This document shows, in pieces, positions 41,801 to 52,061 of a DNA stretch of 64,000 nt. Each line of letters starts with the position of its first letter. Position 1 is the stretch's first letter. The notes under the pieces were generated by a model. The model searched no databases, had not been told where the DNA came from, and saw only the letters and a program-made list of their open reading frames with translations. This DNA comes from Muscardinus avellanarius (Eukaryota > Chordata > Mammalia > Rodentia > Gliridae), in the NCBI GenBank assembly GCA_963383645.1, contig OY726573.1:15422093-15486092 (forward strand), given 5' to 3'. The position numbers and the translations under genes were made by a program.

Positions 41801-42033
41801 GAAAGAAAAAGGAGGAAGAGGAGAAAGGAAGAGGAGGAGGAGGAGGAGGAAGAGGAGGAGAAATAAGAAATACCAAATAAAGCCATAGTAAGATATAAAA
41901 ATAAAAAGTTTAAAAATAATTCCAGTTCAGGAAAAAAGGGAACCCCTTTTTTTTTAGACCCTTAAAATTGTATTTGATACCCTGAATCCAATAAAGTCAG
42001 AGGAGGAGAATGAACATTTTCAGATATGAATGG

Positions 42034-42093
42034 CTGTGTGTGTGTGTATGTGTGTGTGTGTGTGTGTGTCTGTGTGTGTGCGTGTGTGTGTGC

Positions 42094-42139
<46 letters not shown>
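42034..42139 (+). repeat. (GT)n microsatellite, imperfect
   Basis: About 105 bases of GT with single-base interruptions (TATG, TCTG, GCGT). Confidence 0.95.
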
Positions 42140-42140
<1 letters not shown>

Positions 42141-42345
42141 TGGGACTGGGGACTGAATGAGCCCAAGGACACTCTACCTCTGAGCTACACTCCCAGCCTT
42201 ACTTTATATTTGTTTTTGAAACAAGATGTTACTTGGTTGATAAAAGTCTTAGTACTTGCTGAGGCTGTCACTGAACCTACAATCATCCTGTCTCAGCCTC
42301 CCAAGTACTGGAATTACAAGTGTGTGTCACCATGCCTGGCTTATG
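42141..42345 (-). mobile_element. Antisense SINE dimer
   Basis: Diverged copy directly following the GT repeat. Confidence 0.8.
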
Positions 42346-42570
42346 AATGGCTTTTGCTTTCTTCCTTTTTTGCATTTTCCAAAATTTCTACATATATAAA
42401 AACATGTCATTTTCATAATAAAAATATGCACATCCCAATTAAAACCCCAGTGAGATCTCCCTGCAGGAAAAAACACACAGCATACTGTTTAGGTAGCACT
42501 AGAAAATCTGCACAGAGAAGTCCAGGGCAGTGAGGGGTGTTTCAAAATAAAATAAAAACTTTTTTTTACA
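42346..42570. other. SINE-free stretch
   Basis: AT-rich; TATGAATGGCT follows the SINE and ATATGAATGGCT precedes the GT repeat (42022), so the GT-plus-SINE block is one insertion with target duplication. Confidence 0.6.
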
Positions 42571-42571
42571 A

Positions 42572-43460
42572 ACTGGGCGTGGTGGTGCATACTTGTAATC
42601 CCAACATTCGGTAGGCTGAGACAGGAGGATCGTGGTTCAAGGCCAGTCTCAGCTACTTAGTGAGGCTCTCGGCAACTTAGTGAGACCCTGTTTCCAAATA
42701 AATTATAAAATAGGTCTGGGAGTATAGCCTGGAGGTAGAAAGCCTCTGGGTTCCACCCCTATTACCACCAAAAAATAAAATAAAATAAAATAATGTCCCC
42801 ACAACAGGGTTCGCATACCTGAAACTGGTCCCCAGGCAGCTGCGTTCCCTCCCACTGATCCTGAGGCTCCGACCTCCTCAGTGGCGCCACCCGCTGATGG
42901 GGGGCCAGTCTTTTGGACAGACCACTGGGCAGAGTGTGGGAAGCGCAGGCAAATTAAAAAGTAAAATAAATATGTTCTCCCTTTTTAGCCCAGAGTCCTT
43001 TGCCATGCCTGTCTATTTTCACATCATCTTTCTCTTCTCAATAAAAATGTTGACGATGGGCGTGGCGACACACACCTGTAATCTCAGTATTTGGGATTAC
43101 TGAGACGTGAGGATTGCACGTTTGAGGCTAACCTCAGCAATTTACGGAGGCCCTGCTTCAAAATAAAAACTACAGTAGGCTGGGGAATGTAGCTCGGATG
43201 TAGACTGCTCCTAGGTTCAATCAATGTCTAGTATAAAAGAATGTTTAGAATTTAATTTCTAAACCAGGGATGGTTGGCACATGCCTGTAATCCCAGCACC
43301 TGAGGGACTGAAATAGTGTCGAAGTTTCAAAGCCAGCCTCGGCAATTTAGCAGGCTCCCAGGAACTTAGTGAGACCCTGTTTCCAAATAAAAAATAAAAT
43401 AGGGCTGAGAGTGACGCTCAGAGGTAGACTGTCCCGAGATACAATCCCCAGTCCCACCCA
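42572..43460 (+). mobile_element. Sense SINEs separated by unique DNA
   Basis: Type II 42572-42785; unique 42786-43045; older dimers 43050-43235 and 43262-43458. Confidence 0.78.
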
Positions 43461-43469
43461 CACACAAAA

Positions 43470-43848
43470 GAATTCTTTCTTTCCTTTTTCTTGAAGGCAC
43501 CCTGTCTTATAGGGGCTGGTTAGTTCAGTGCTGCAGCTTGGACTCATTTCCGTGTGCCCAACGTGTTTATCTCATCATCTTCCTAGTCACGCGGAGAGGG
43601 TTACCTCAGCAATGATTTGTTTTCAATTTCTCTATAGCAGGTGCCAGCCCTCAGTAGGGCAGGCTGCTAGCTGTCCACCAGGATCTATTCTCTCCTCTCT
43701 CTGTTCTTGCCTGGTGCCACAGGCACAGAAACAGCCCCTCAGTTAGGCTACATTTGAGTCTTTGGCCGTAGGTGTGATCAGGTGACCGAGGTCTTGCCAA
43801 TGAAATTTAAGAAAGATGTCTGTGTGGCACTTCCTAGTATTGGCCACA
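43470..43848. other. SINE-free stretch with old repeat traces
   Basis: GTGATCAGGTGACCGAGGTC, TTGCCAATGAAATTTAAG and GTGTGGCACTTCCTAG resemble a mammal-wide old repeat that appears to continue after the SINE (from 44093). Family not named. Confidence 0.4.
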
Positions 43849-43850
43849 CC

Positions 43851-43881
<31 letters not shown>

Positions 43882-44090
43882 TTTTGTGGTACTGGGGATG
43901 GAACCCAAGGGCTTTCTACCTCTGCACTACACTTCCAGACCTATTTTATATTTTACTTGGAAACAGGGTCTCACTGAGTTGCCGAGAGCCTCGCTAAGTA
44001 GCTGAGGCTGGCTTCGAACCCGCGCGATCCTCCTGTCTCAGCCTCCCAAGCGCGGGGATTACAAGGGTGCGCCACCACGCCCGGCCGCCA
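43849..44090 (-). mobile_element. Type II SINE with (ATTT)n head
   Basis: ATTT run 43849-43884 then an intact antisense dimer to GCCACCACGCCCGGCC. Confidence 0.88.
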
Positions 44091-44244
44091 CGCCTCTTTT
44101 AAATGACAGTGCTCTCAGCAGAGCAAAGACATGGAAGGAAACTGAAGCCCTCAGAGACGGTGTGGAGCCCGACTCTCTCTGCAACTTTAGGACAAAACCA
44201 GGGAAATAAACTGTGTCCAAAAGTCACTGGCTTTATTATTTATT

Positions 44245-44307
44245 ATTATTTTGGTATTGGGGGTTAAACCCAGGGGCATTCTACCTCCACGCTACACTCC
44301 TAGCCAT

Positions 44308-44342
<35 letters not shown>

Positions 44343-44685
44343 TTTTTGGTGGTCTGGGGATGAAACCCAGAGGCATTCGAACTCCAAGCTACACCCCCTG
44401 CCCTATTTTTTTATTTTGAAACTGGGTCTCACTAAGTTGCAGAGGGCCTCACTAAGTAGTAGCTGAGGCTGTCCGCCAACCGCGATCCTCCGGTTTCAGC
44501 CTCCCAAATGCCGGGATTACAAGCGTGCACCACCACACCCAACCCTATTTCTTATTTTGAAACTGGGTCTCACCAAGTTGCTGAGGGCCTCGCTTAGTTG
44601 CTACGGCTGGGCTTAAACCTATGGTCCTCCTGTCTCAGCCTCCCAAGTGCTGGGATTACAGGCGTGCACCATCACACCTGGCTCC
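44245..44685 (-). mobile_element. Antisense SINE cluster
   Basis: Right arm 44245-44303, (ATTT)n 44306-44347, type I dimer 44348-44540, left arm 44545-44685. Confidence 0.82.
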
Positions 44686-44689
44686 ACTG

Positions 44690-44995
44690 GGTTTGTTATA
44701 GCTGCTTGGCTCTCACCCTAATAGATTATACTTTTTGGATGCCCTCGACCCACCACCACACGTAGCTATGACTGTTCTCAGGAGACAAACTTCTGTGTCA
44801 TCATCCCATCTACACTAACAGAAGCCTGAGCTTAGAGTCATACTTACTTTCTCTGTGTGTAGGGTTTTTGTTTTTTACCAAAATTCTCTTTTTCCCTCTT
44901 AGAATATCCTCAAGATGACTGTGAAAATAAAACATGGTAGACTGCTTGGCTGTGGGTTTTCTCTTGCTGTGTGTGTGCATATGTGGAGGGTGTGT
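44690..44995. other. SINE-free stretch
   Basis: No gene or repeat recognised. Confidence 0.5.
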
Positions 44996-44997
44996 GT

Positions 44998-45545
44998 GTT
45001 ACTGGGGATTAAACCAAGGGGCATTTTACTTCTAAGCTACACCCCCAGCCCTATTTTATTTTTTGTGGCACCGGGAATTGAACCCAGGGGCATTCTATCT
45101 CCGAACTACACCCCAACCTAGTTTTTATTATTGATTTTTATTTTACTTAGTTATTTATTTTATTTTTTGTGTTACTGAGGATGGAACCCAGGGGCATTCT
45201 ACCTCTGAGCTACACTCCCAGCCCTATTTTTTTTATTCTTTATTTTGAAACAAAGTTTCACTAAGTTGCAGAAGGCCTCACTGCCATCCTCCTGTCTCCC
45301 CCTCCCAAATACTGGGAACACCCAGCTCTTTATTTTTATTTTATTTTTTTTGTGGTACTGGGGATGGAACCTAGGACCATTCTACCTTTGAGCTACATCC
45401 CCAGCCCTATTTTTTATTCTTTATTTTGAAACAGGGTCTCACTGAGTTGCAAAGAGCCTAAGTAGCTTAGGCTCTTTGTGAACAGCAATCCTGTCTCAGC
45501 CTCCCAAATGCTGGGATTACAAATGTGGGCCACCATGACTGGCTC
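44998..45545 (-). mobile_element. Antisense SINE cluster
   Basis: Right arms 44998-45055 and 45062-45118, truncated dimer 45168-45328, dimer 45350-45545. Confidence 0.8.
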
Positions 45546-46255
45546 TTATTCTTTATTTTTTAATAAATTTTTATTGGTGCATTGTAGTCATACATCTCAA
45601 TGGGATAAAATCTTGTGGAGATATACATGCACACATCACCCAATCAGCCCCTACCCAAGCTCTAAGCCCTTCCCTCCGCCTCCCTCCTACCCATGCTTGG
45701 CTTCCTGACCGACTCTGATATGTTTAAGTACAACCTGTGCTTTAAAGAGTTTCCCTTATCCTCCCTCCCATCCCCTCAGATATGTCACCTTCATTGCTCC
45801 TCTATAGGGTTCCTTCTTCATCCTGTTACCCATTTCTCCCTAATATCTTGCACATTAAGAAAAGCTTCTGATTTCTTATTTTTTGTGACATTTCACTGTA
45901 AACACCATAATTTTGTTCTCCCTTACGGCTGGGCAAAATTCCATTGTGTACGTATCCCATAGTTTTGAAATCCACTCATCCGCTGAAGGACATCTTGGCT
46001 GGTTCCACAGTTTGGCAATGGTGAACTGTGCCGCTGTGAACATGGTTGCTCATGCGTTAGTTTGGTATTTTGGTTTTCATTCTTTTTGATAGATACCCAG
46101 AGGTGGTGTTGCTGGATCATACGGTAAGTTCGTCTTCCTTCTGAGGATCTTCTATACTGTTCTCCAAAGTGGTTGCACCAACTTGCAATCCCACCAACAA
46201 TGTATCAGAGCTTCTATTTCTCCACACTTACTCCCACTTACAGAAACCCTGAAAG
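45546..46255 (-). mobile_element. L1 3' end, about 700 bases
   Basis: Plus-strand text AAATTCCATTGTGTACGTAT, GACATCTTGGCTGGTTCCAC, GTGGTTGCACCAACTTGCAA and TCCCACCAACAATGTATCAG is the antisense of the L1 ORF2 end and 3' UTR, so the element lies on the minus strand with its 3' end at about 45550. 5'-truncated. Confidence 0.85.
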
Positions 46256-46565
46256 CCAGAAGGTGAGCAACTCTGACAGGATGATCCACTCACAACCAAT
46301 TTTTTCTTAAATAGAGGTCACTTGGATCTGGAAATCTGCTGAGAGATGAGGCGAGGCAGCGGCAGCTTCTAGTGCTTTCTGGACACACAGCTGAAGAAAC
46401 CCGCTGGCCCTTTGCTGTGGAGCAGGCCCCAGTTCCAGGCCTGGCATGGGGCAGGTTCAGGTTCCGGGCCTGACCTGCTGGCTCCAGACCCGGCCTTGCC
46501 ACCTGGCAGGCTCTGGTTCCTGTCACTGTGGGCATGACGTTTACAGAGGTTCCCATTTTTCCCTC
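46256..46565. other. Unique stretch
   Basis: No SINE; short internal near-repeats around GCCTGGCATGGGGCAGGTTC and GGGCCTGACCTGCTGG, otherwise nothing recognised. Confidence 0.5.
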
Positions 46566-46621
46566 CATATATGTATGTATGTATGTATGTATGTATACAC
46601 ACACACACACACACACACACA
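46566..46621 (+). repeat. (GTAT)n(CA)n compound microsatellite
   Basis: Seven ATGT-type units followed by about ten CA units. Confidence 0.95.
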
Positions 46622-47972
46622 ATTTTAGTAGGAGAAAATAGCACGTGTCATTTGCAGAAGCTGAGAGCCCAATTCCCTAGCAGCAATGGATTTTTATCTC
46701 CCCACTGAAAGCGGAGGCTCACAGCCTCACCATGGAGAGCGAAATCCGCTGCTTCAAGCACACCCTGACCCCCAGGACAGCACAGAGGAGCGCAGCAGCC
46801 ATGAGCTGAGGTCTCCCGGAACAGCCGGCACAGCGAATAGGCCCAGCAATATGGGCGGGGCTCCCTCTGACTTGCCCAAGACATTTTTCTTTTATAGTGT
46901 GTCGTCTAGAATTCCTGCACGTGTGCGGCAAGAGCAGTCTACTTTTGGGGAGATATTTTCAAAAATTCAAGGTGGATTGGATTGGATCTGCCTCTCCTGA
47001 ATACTAGCCGCTGTCGCTACTGCCATTTTTTGATCCGTCTCCGCAAAATGTTTCCTTACATAGTATGTTGTTCAGAGTTCCTGAGCATGTGGGGCAGGCG
47101 CAATCTACTTTTGGAGAGATTTCTTTAAAAATTCAAGGTGGATTTGGTAGGATTTGTCTGCCTCTCCTGAATACTGGCCACCGCTGCCGCCTTCTTGGTC
47201 TCTCCTAGAGTATGTTAATCATGGGCGGCAGGAGCAGTCTGCTTTCTGATCTCTTCTGGGATATCCCTCCAAAAATCACTTTTCTTGCAGTGGTGGGCGC
47301 CACACTGCAGTCTTACCTCTAATTCCACCATTTTCCCCTCTCTGTCTCCTATATTTCAGATAGGAAGTCATGACTGGAAATGTTTTTTGTGTTGTCCCAA
47401 TCAGCTATTAAATAAAAATCTATTGTCCAGGGTTTCTCAGGGGGCTGCATGTCCTATTCGGCCGCTACTAACCATCACCGCTGCAGTCGTGGTCGCCACT
47501 GCAGCTGCAACTGCAGCCGCCACCATCTTCCTCCCTTTTCAATATTTTTTAATAAAACAGTACGTGTCTTTTGCAGGAGTTGGGGGCCCAAGTACTTAGT
47601 AAGCAATGTGTTTTATCTCCCCGCCAATAGCGGAGGCCCACAGCTGTACCACGGAGAGCGGGCTCTGCTGCTCTGAGCGCACCCAGCCCAGTGCTGGGGA
47701 GGAGCGCGGCTGCCAGGAGCGCCCTTGGCTCCCGGGACGTGGCACTGGCTGACCTGATTATGCGGGGCTCCATCTGATGCGCCCTGAACATTTTTCTTAC
47801 ATAGTATGTTGTCCAGAGTTCCTGAGCATGTTGGCCAGGTGCAGTCTACTTTCGGGGAGATTTCTTTAAAAGTTCAGGGTGGATTAGAATGAATCTACCT
47901 GCCTCTCCCGATACTGGCCACTGCCGCTACCACCATCTTGGCCCTCCTCCTGAGCATTTTTCTTACATAGTA
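46622..47972. repeat. Unrecognised composite tandem repeat (about 166-base monomer in a 0.92-kb higher-order unit)
   Basis: Segment A occurs twice (46643-46880 and 47562-47787; marker ACGTGTCNTTTGCAG...). Segment B occurs at 46881-47033, 47047-47205, 47788-47945 and, truncated, 47953-47972 (marker CATTTTTCTTACATAGTATG, TTCCTGAGCATGT, TTTCTTTAAAAATTCA). Adjacent B copies start about 166 bases apart. Between the A-B-B block and the next A-B-B block is a segment (47206-47558) with AATAAA-type signals. GC-rich and AT-rich parts alternate as in an LTR, but no LTR family, primer site or coding region is recognised. Confidence 0.75.
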
Positions 47973-48172
47973 NNNNNNNNNNNNNNNNNNNNNNNNNNNN
48001 NNNNNNNNNNNNNNNNNNNNNNNNNNNNNNNNNNNNNNNNNNNNNNNNNNNNNNNNNNNNNNNNNNNNNNNNNNNNNNNNNNNNNNNNNNNNNNNNNNNN
48101 NNNNNNNNNNNNNNNNNNNNNNNNNNNNNNNNNNNNNNNNNNNNNNNNNNNNNNNNNNNNNNNNNNNNNNNN
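47973..48172. other. Assembly gap, exactly 200 N
   Basis: A run of 200 N that begins about 20 bases into a new B copy of the composite repeat. The round length suggests a placeholder rather than a measured size. Confidence 0.99.
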
Positions 48173-48500
48173 TGACTTCACAAAATGGTTAAGTCAGCAC
48201 TGATTTTTGTTTTGGGGAATATTCTCCAGACTTTGCTTTACATCAAGAAAAATGTAGGGCATGTTGACTGATGGTAGCAGGTTGGAATCCAGGACATAAG
48301 AAGGAACTGGGTGCTCATTTTAGCAATTATAAAAAAGGGCAGAAAACCACCTCTTACCAAGGATGACAGTGTGTCACAAATCAGCACACTATCAATAAAT
48401 TGGCTAAATCAATTTAATGCACTGTGGTAAAAAATAGAAATGCAAACATTTCCACAGATGAGTAAGCAGTCAGGCTGAAAAAGCTCCTGAGCTGCAAGCC
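48173..48500. other. Unique stretch right of the gap
   Basis: No resemblance to the composite repeat on the left; no gene or SINE recognised. Confidence 0.5.
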
Positions 48501-48504
48501 TAAT

Positions 48505-49110
48505 ACTGGGGACAGAACCCAGCGGCATTCTACCTCTGAGCTACACCCCAGCCCTGTTTTTTATTTTTTATTTATCTTTTTTTTTTTTTTTTTGAGCGTC
48601 TGGGGATGGAACTCAGGGGCATTTGACCTCTGAGCCATACCCCCTGCCCTATTTTTATTCTTTATTTTGAAACAGGGTCTCACTGAGTTGCAGAGGGCCT
48701 CACTAAGTAGCTGAGGCTGGCCGCGAACCATGATCCTCCTCCCTCAGCCTCCCGAATGCTGGGATTACAAGCGTGCGCCACCACGCCCGGCTTGGTCTTC
48801 ATTTTTAATTCCTTTCCTCCTCTGCAAGGGGCTTACTGAAACAGAATCTAAATATATATTGCAACACTATATGAGTCTATATTCTACTATACTTATTCTG
48901 GTTTATTTGTTTTTTTTTTTCTTTTTTTTGAGGGCCTGGGGTTGTAACCCAGGGGCATTCAACCTCTGAGCTATACCCCCTGTCCTATTTTTTATTCTTT
49001 ATTTTGAAACAGGATCTCACTAAGTAGCTGAGGTCTACGAATGGAGATTCTCCTGTCTCAGCCTCCCAAATGCTGGGATTACAAGCGTGCACCACCACAC
49101 ACGGCCTATA
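48505..49110 (-). mobile_element. Antisense SINE cluster
   Basis: Right arm 48505-48560, type I dimer 48595-48793, dimer 48930-49108 with a shortened left arm. Confidence 0.82.
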
Positions 49111-49147
49111 TTATACCTACTCTGGATCTAATTAAATAATTCAGGGC

Positions 49148-49350
49148 CAGCTAGGCGTGGTGGCGCACACCTGCAATCCCAGCATTCGGGAGGCCAGAGG
49201 ATCGCAGTTCGAGGACAGCCTCAGCTACTTAGTGAAGTTCTCCGCAGCTCAGTGAGACCCTGTCTCAAAAACAAAGAATAAAAAATTAGTGCCGGGAGTG
49301 TAGCTCAGAGGTAGAGCGCCCCTGGGTTTCATCCCCAGTATTGCAAAAAA
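49148..49350 (+). mobile_element. Type I SINE
   Basis: Sense dimer flanked by TAATTCAGGGCCAGCTAG (before) and TAATTCAGGGCCAACTAG (after), a clear target duplication. Confidence 0.9.
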
Positions 49351-49775
49351 ATACAAAAATAATAATAATTCAGGGCCAACTAGAAGGGCCATGGCTTTCT
49401 CAGAATCTAGTAAACTGTGTCCCTGAACATTTACCTAGGAGCAGGGCCTTCAGATTGGCACTGCCTGGCATCACCTCCTATGGCCTCCTTCAGTTTAACT
49501 GAAACTGCTAGGTAAAAGTTTTCCAGCATTTATCCCTTGAAGTCTGGGCCCTTCTCTTGTCGTGTGGTACTAAGGATTGGACCCGGGATGTTCTGCCTCT
49601 GCCTGGCTCGGGCCCTTCTCATCTTCACGTAGATGTCACTTTCTTGTCTTTTGGACATGTTTGAAAGCCATGCAGGGAAAATTACAGCCATAACGTGTCT
49701 GCTAAGTGGTGCAGAATCTGCCAATTTCAGTCGCACTAGTTTCACCTGAAAGAATTATCTGCTCTTAAAAGACAG
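49351..49775. other. Mostly unique stretch
   Basis: Only a short right-arm remnant (about 49562-49600) recognised. Confidence 0.5.
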
Positions 49776-49779
49776 AACG

Positions 49780-49916
49780 TGCCAGCCATGGTGGCACACC
49801 ACATGATAGGTGCTTGGGAGGCTAAGATAGGAGGATAGCAGTTTCAAAACAGCCTCCGCAACTTAGTGAGACTCTAAGCGACCTAGTAAGAGCCTGTTGC
49901 CTTTTTCTTTCTCTCT

Positions 49917-49960
<44 letters not shown>

Positions 49961-50470
49961 TTCTTCTTGTTACTGGGGATTGAACCCAGAGGCATTCTGC
50001 CTACAAGCTATACCTCCAGCCCAATTTTATATCTTATTTGCAAACAGGGTCTCACTAGGTTGCTGAGAACCTAAGTTACTGAGGCTGGCTTTGAACCTGT
50101 AATCCTCTTGTCTCAGCCTCCCAAGTACTGGGATTATAAGCGTGCACCACCATGTCTGGCTGCTAGATCCTGTTTCAAAATAAGTAAAATAGGGCTGGGG
50201 GAACTGGGCATGGAGCGCACACTTGCAATCCCACTACTTGTGTGGATGAGACAGGAGGATTGCCAGGTTCAAAGCCAGCCTCAGCTACTTGGCCCTCTGC
50301 AACTTAGTGAGACGCTGTTTCAAAATAAAGAATAAAAAAATAAGGCCGGGGATGTAGCTCAGAGGTAGAATGCTCCTGAGTTCAATTCTAGTATGGTAAA
50401 AAAAATCTTAAAAAAGGACTTGGGGTATAGCTCAGGTATGGTGCTCCTGGGTTCAATCCCAGCACCCCCG
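49780..50470. mobile_element. Mixed-orientation SINE cluster downstream of CNTROB
   Basis: Sense left arm 49780-49905 split by a (TTTC)n run (49917-49962) and an antisense dimer 49970-50160; the interrupted copy continues at 50163. Further sense dimer 50200-50395 and right arm 50410-50468. Confidence 0.78.
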
Positions 50471-50499
50471 CACACACACATATACAACCTTATCCCCAA

Positions 50500-50870
50500 C
50501 AACTAAATTTTTACTCAAAAATTTTATACAATAACTTACTCTTTATTAAAAGTTTTTTTTCAGTTTACTGAAATAACACATACTTGTTTTAGAAAATGTG
50601 GAAAATTCACACGTATAAAAAAAGAAAATAAGAATAATTCATAATTCTACTACGGACCAGAGTTAATCACGCTGGAGGTTTTAAACACGAAACCTTAGCT
50701 CACTCAGACTTCTAAAATCTAGTCATGGACTGTCTTCGTTCAAAAGCATGCATATCCTTTCCCATAGGAAATAAAATATAGGCTTAAACATATAAAAATA
50801 TGCAAACAGAATAATGAGGTTTCTTTACAAAGTCATACAAAATCCCCTACAAGCTCTTCCTCTGAGTCAG
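50500..50870. other. AT-rich stretch beside the CNTROB 3' end, old LINE-like
   Basis: AAATAACACATACTTGTTTT, AGAAAATGTGGAAAATTCAC and a run of AAATAAGAATAATTC are typical of old L1/L2-type relics. Family uncertain. Confidence 0.45.
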
Positions 50871-50879
50871 AGATTCTTT

Positions 50880-50938
50880 TACGGGCGACCGCACATTTAT
50901 TAAAATAGTAACAAGAGGAGCAGGAGGAAAGACTGGGC
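50880..50938 (-). terminator. CNTROB 3' UTR and poly(A) signal
   Basis: AATAAA at 50901-50896 (minus strand), 38 bases past the stop codon. Cleavage is expected near 50880, giving a 3' UTR of only about 60 bases. Confidence 0.75.
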
Positions 50939-51064
50939 TCATCTCCAGACCCCACCGCGACTCCTCATGCTACTAGGGCCGGGGTGCCCGCTTTTCTTCC
51001 GTGCGGGAGGCTTTTCAGTCTTGGGGGCGGAGGCAAGGCGCCGAGGGACAGCCTGGGAGGACGT
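50939..51064 (-). CDS. CNTROB: CNTROB last exon, coding part
   Basis: Acceptor CTCAG ends at 51065. TSSQAVPRRLASAPKTEKPP then ARKKSGHPGPSSMRSRGGVW, R and stop TGA at 50941-50939. Strongly basic C-terminus. Confidence 0.96.
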   Translation of the reverse strand, partial: TSSQAVPRRLASAPKTEKPPARKKSGHPGPSSMRSRGGVWR

Positions 51065-51741
51065 CTGAGAGTTGAGGGAAAGGGAAGTGAAGGTCAGCCT
51101 TCCGCACCCTTGACCCCCACCCCGCAGAGGGAGGCAAGGTGCTCGGAGGGGCCAGGACCAGTCACCAGGGCAGCGGGGACTGGAGCCAGCAGGGAGCGTG
51201 GAGAGCCCTGTTGTCTCCGGGTCCCTGCCCGGCTTTCCCTCACCTCTTTCCGGGGGATCTCACCCAAGCGGGAGTCTGTGTTCTTTCTGGGGATACTGTC
51301 CCCTCGACCATCAGTCCTGCCAGAGAGATCAAGGGTATGAGGACTGGGGAGCTAGCTCTCCTAACTCTACCCAACACCGGATGGAAGAAATGCTCCCCAA
51401 TTCTGTCTCATAAGAATAAGAAGCTGGGTGTGGTGGCACATGCCTACTATCCCAGGGTTTAGGAGGCTGAGACAGGAAGATCACTGGTTCGAGGCCAGCC
51501 TCGACAATTTAGTGAGACCCTCTGAAACATAGTGAGACCCTGTTTCAAAAATAGGGCTAGAGCCAGGGGTGGGGGTGCACGCTTATAATCCCAGCATTTG
51601 GGAGACTGAGACAGGAGGATCGTGGTTCAAAAACAGCCTCAGCTACTACTTAGTGAGACCCTATTTCAAAAGAAAGAATGAAAAATAGGCTGGGGGTGTA
51701 GCTCAGGTAGAATGCCCCTGCATTCCATCCCCAGTACTGCA

Positions 51742-51789
<48 letters not shown>

Positions 51790-52022
51790 ATTGGTCTGGG
51801 GCTTAAGAGACCCTGTTTCTAAATAAAAATATAAAGGCCGGGCGTGGTGGCGCACGCTTGTAATCCCCGCGCTTGGGAGGCAGAGACAGGAGGATCGCGC
51901 AGGTTCGAAGCCAGCCGCGCGCACTGGCTTAGGAGACCCTGTTTCCAAATAAAAATGCAAAAATAGGTCTGGGAGTGTAGCCCGGAGGTAGAAGGGCTTC
52001 CAGGAACCCCAGTACCACCAAA

Positions 52023-52061
<39 letters not shown>

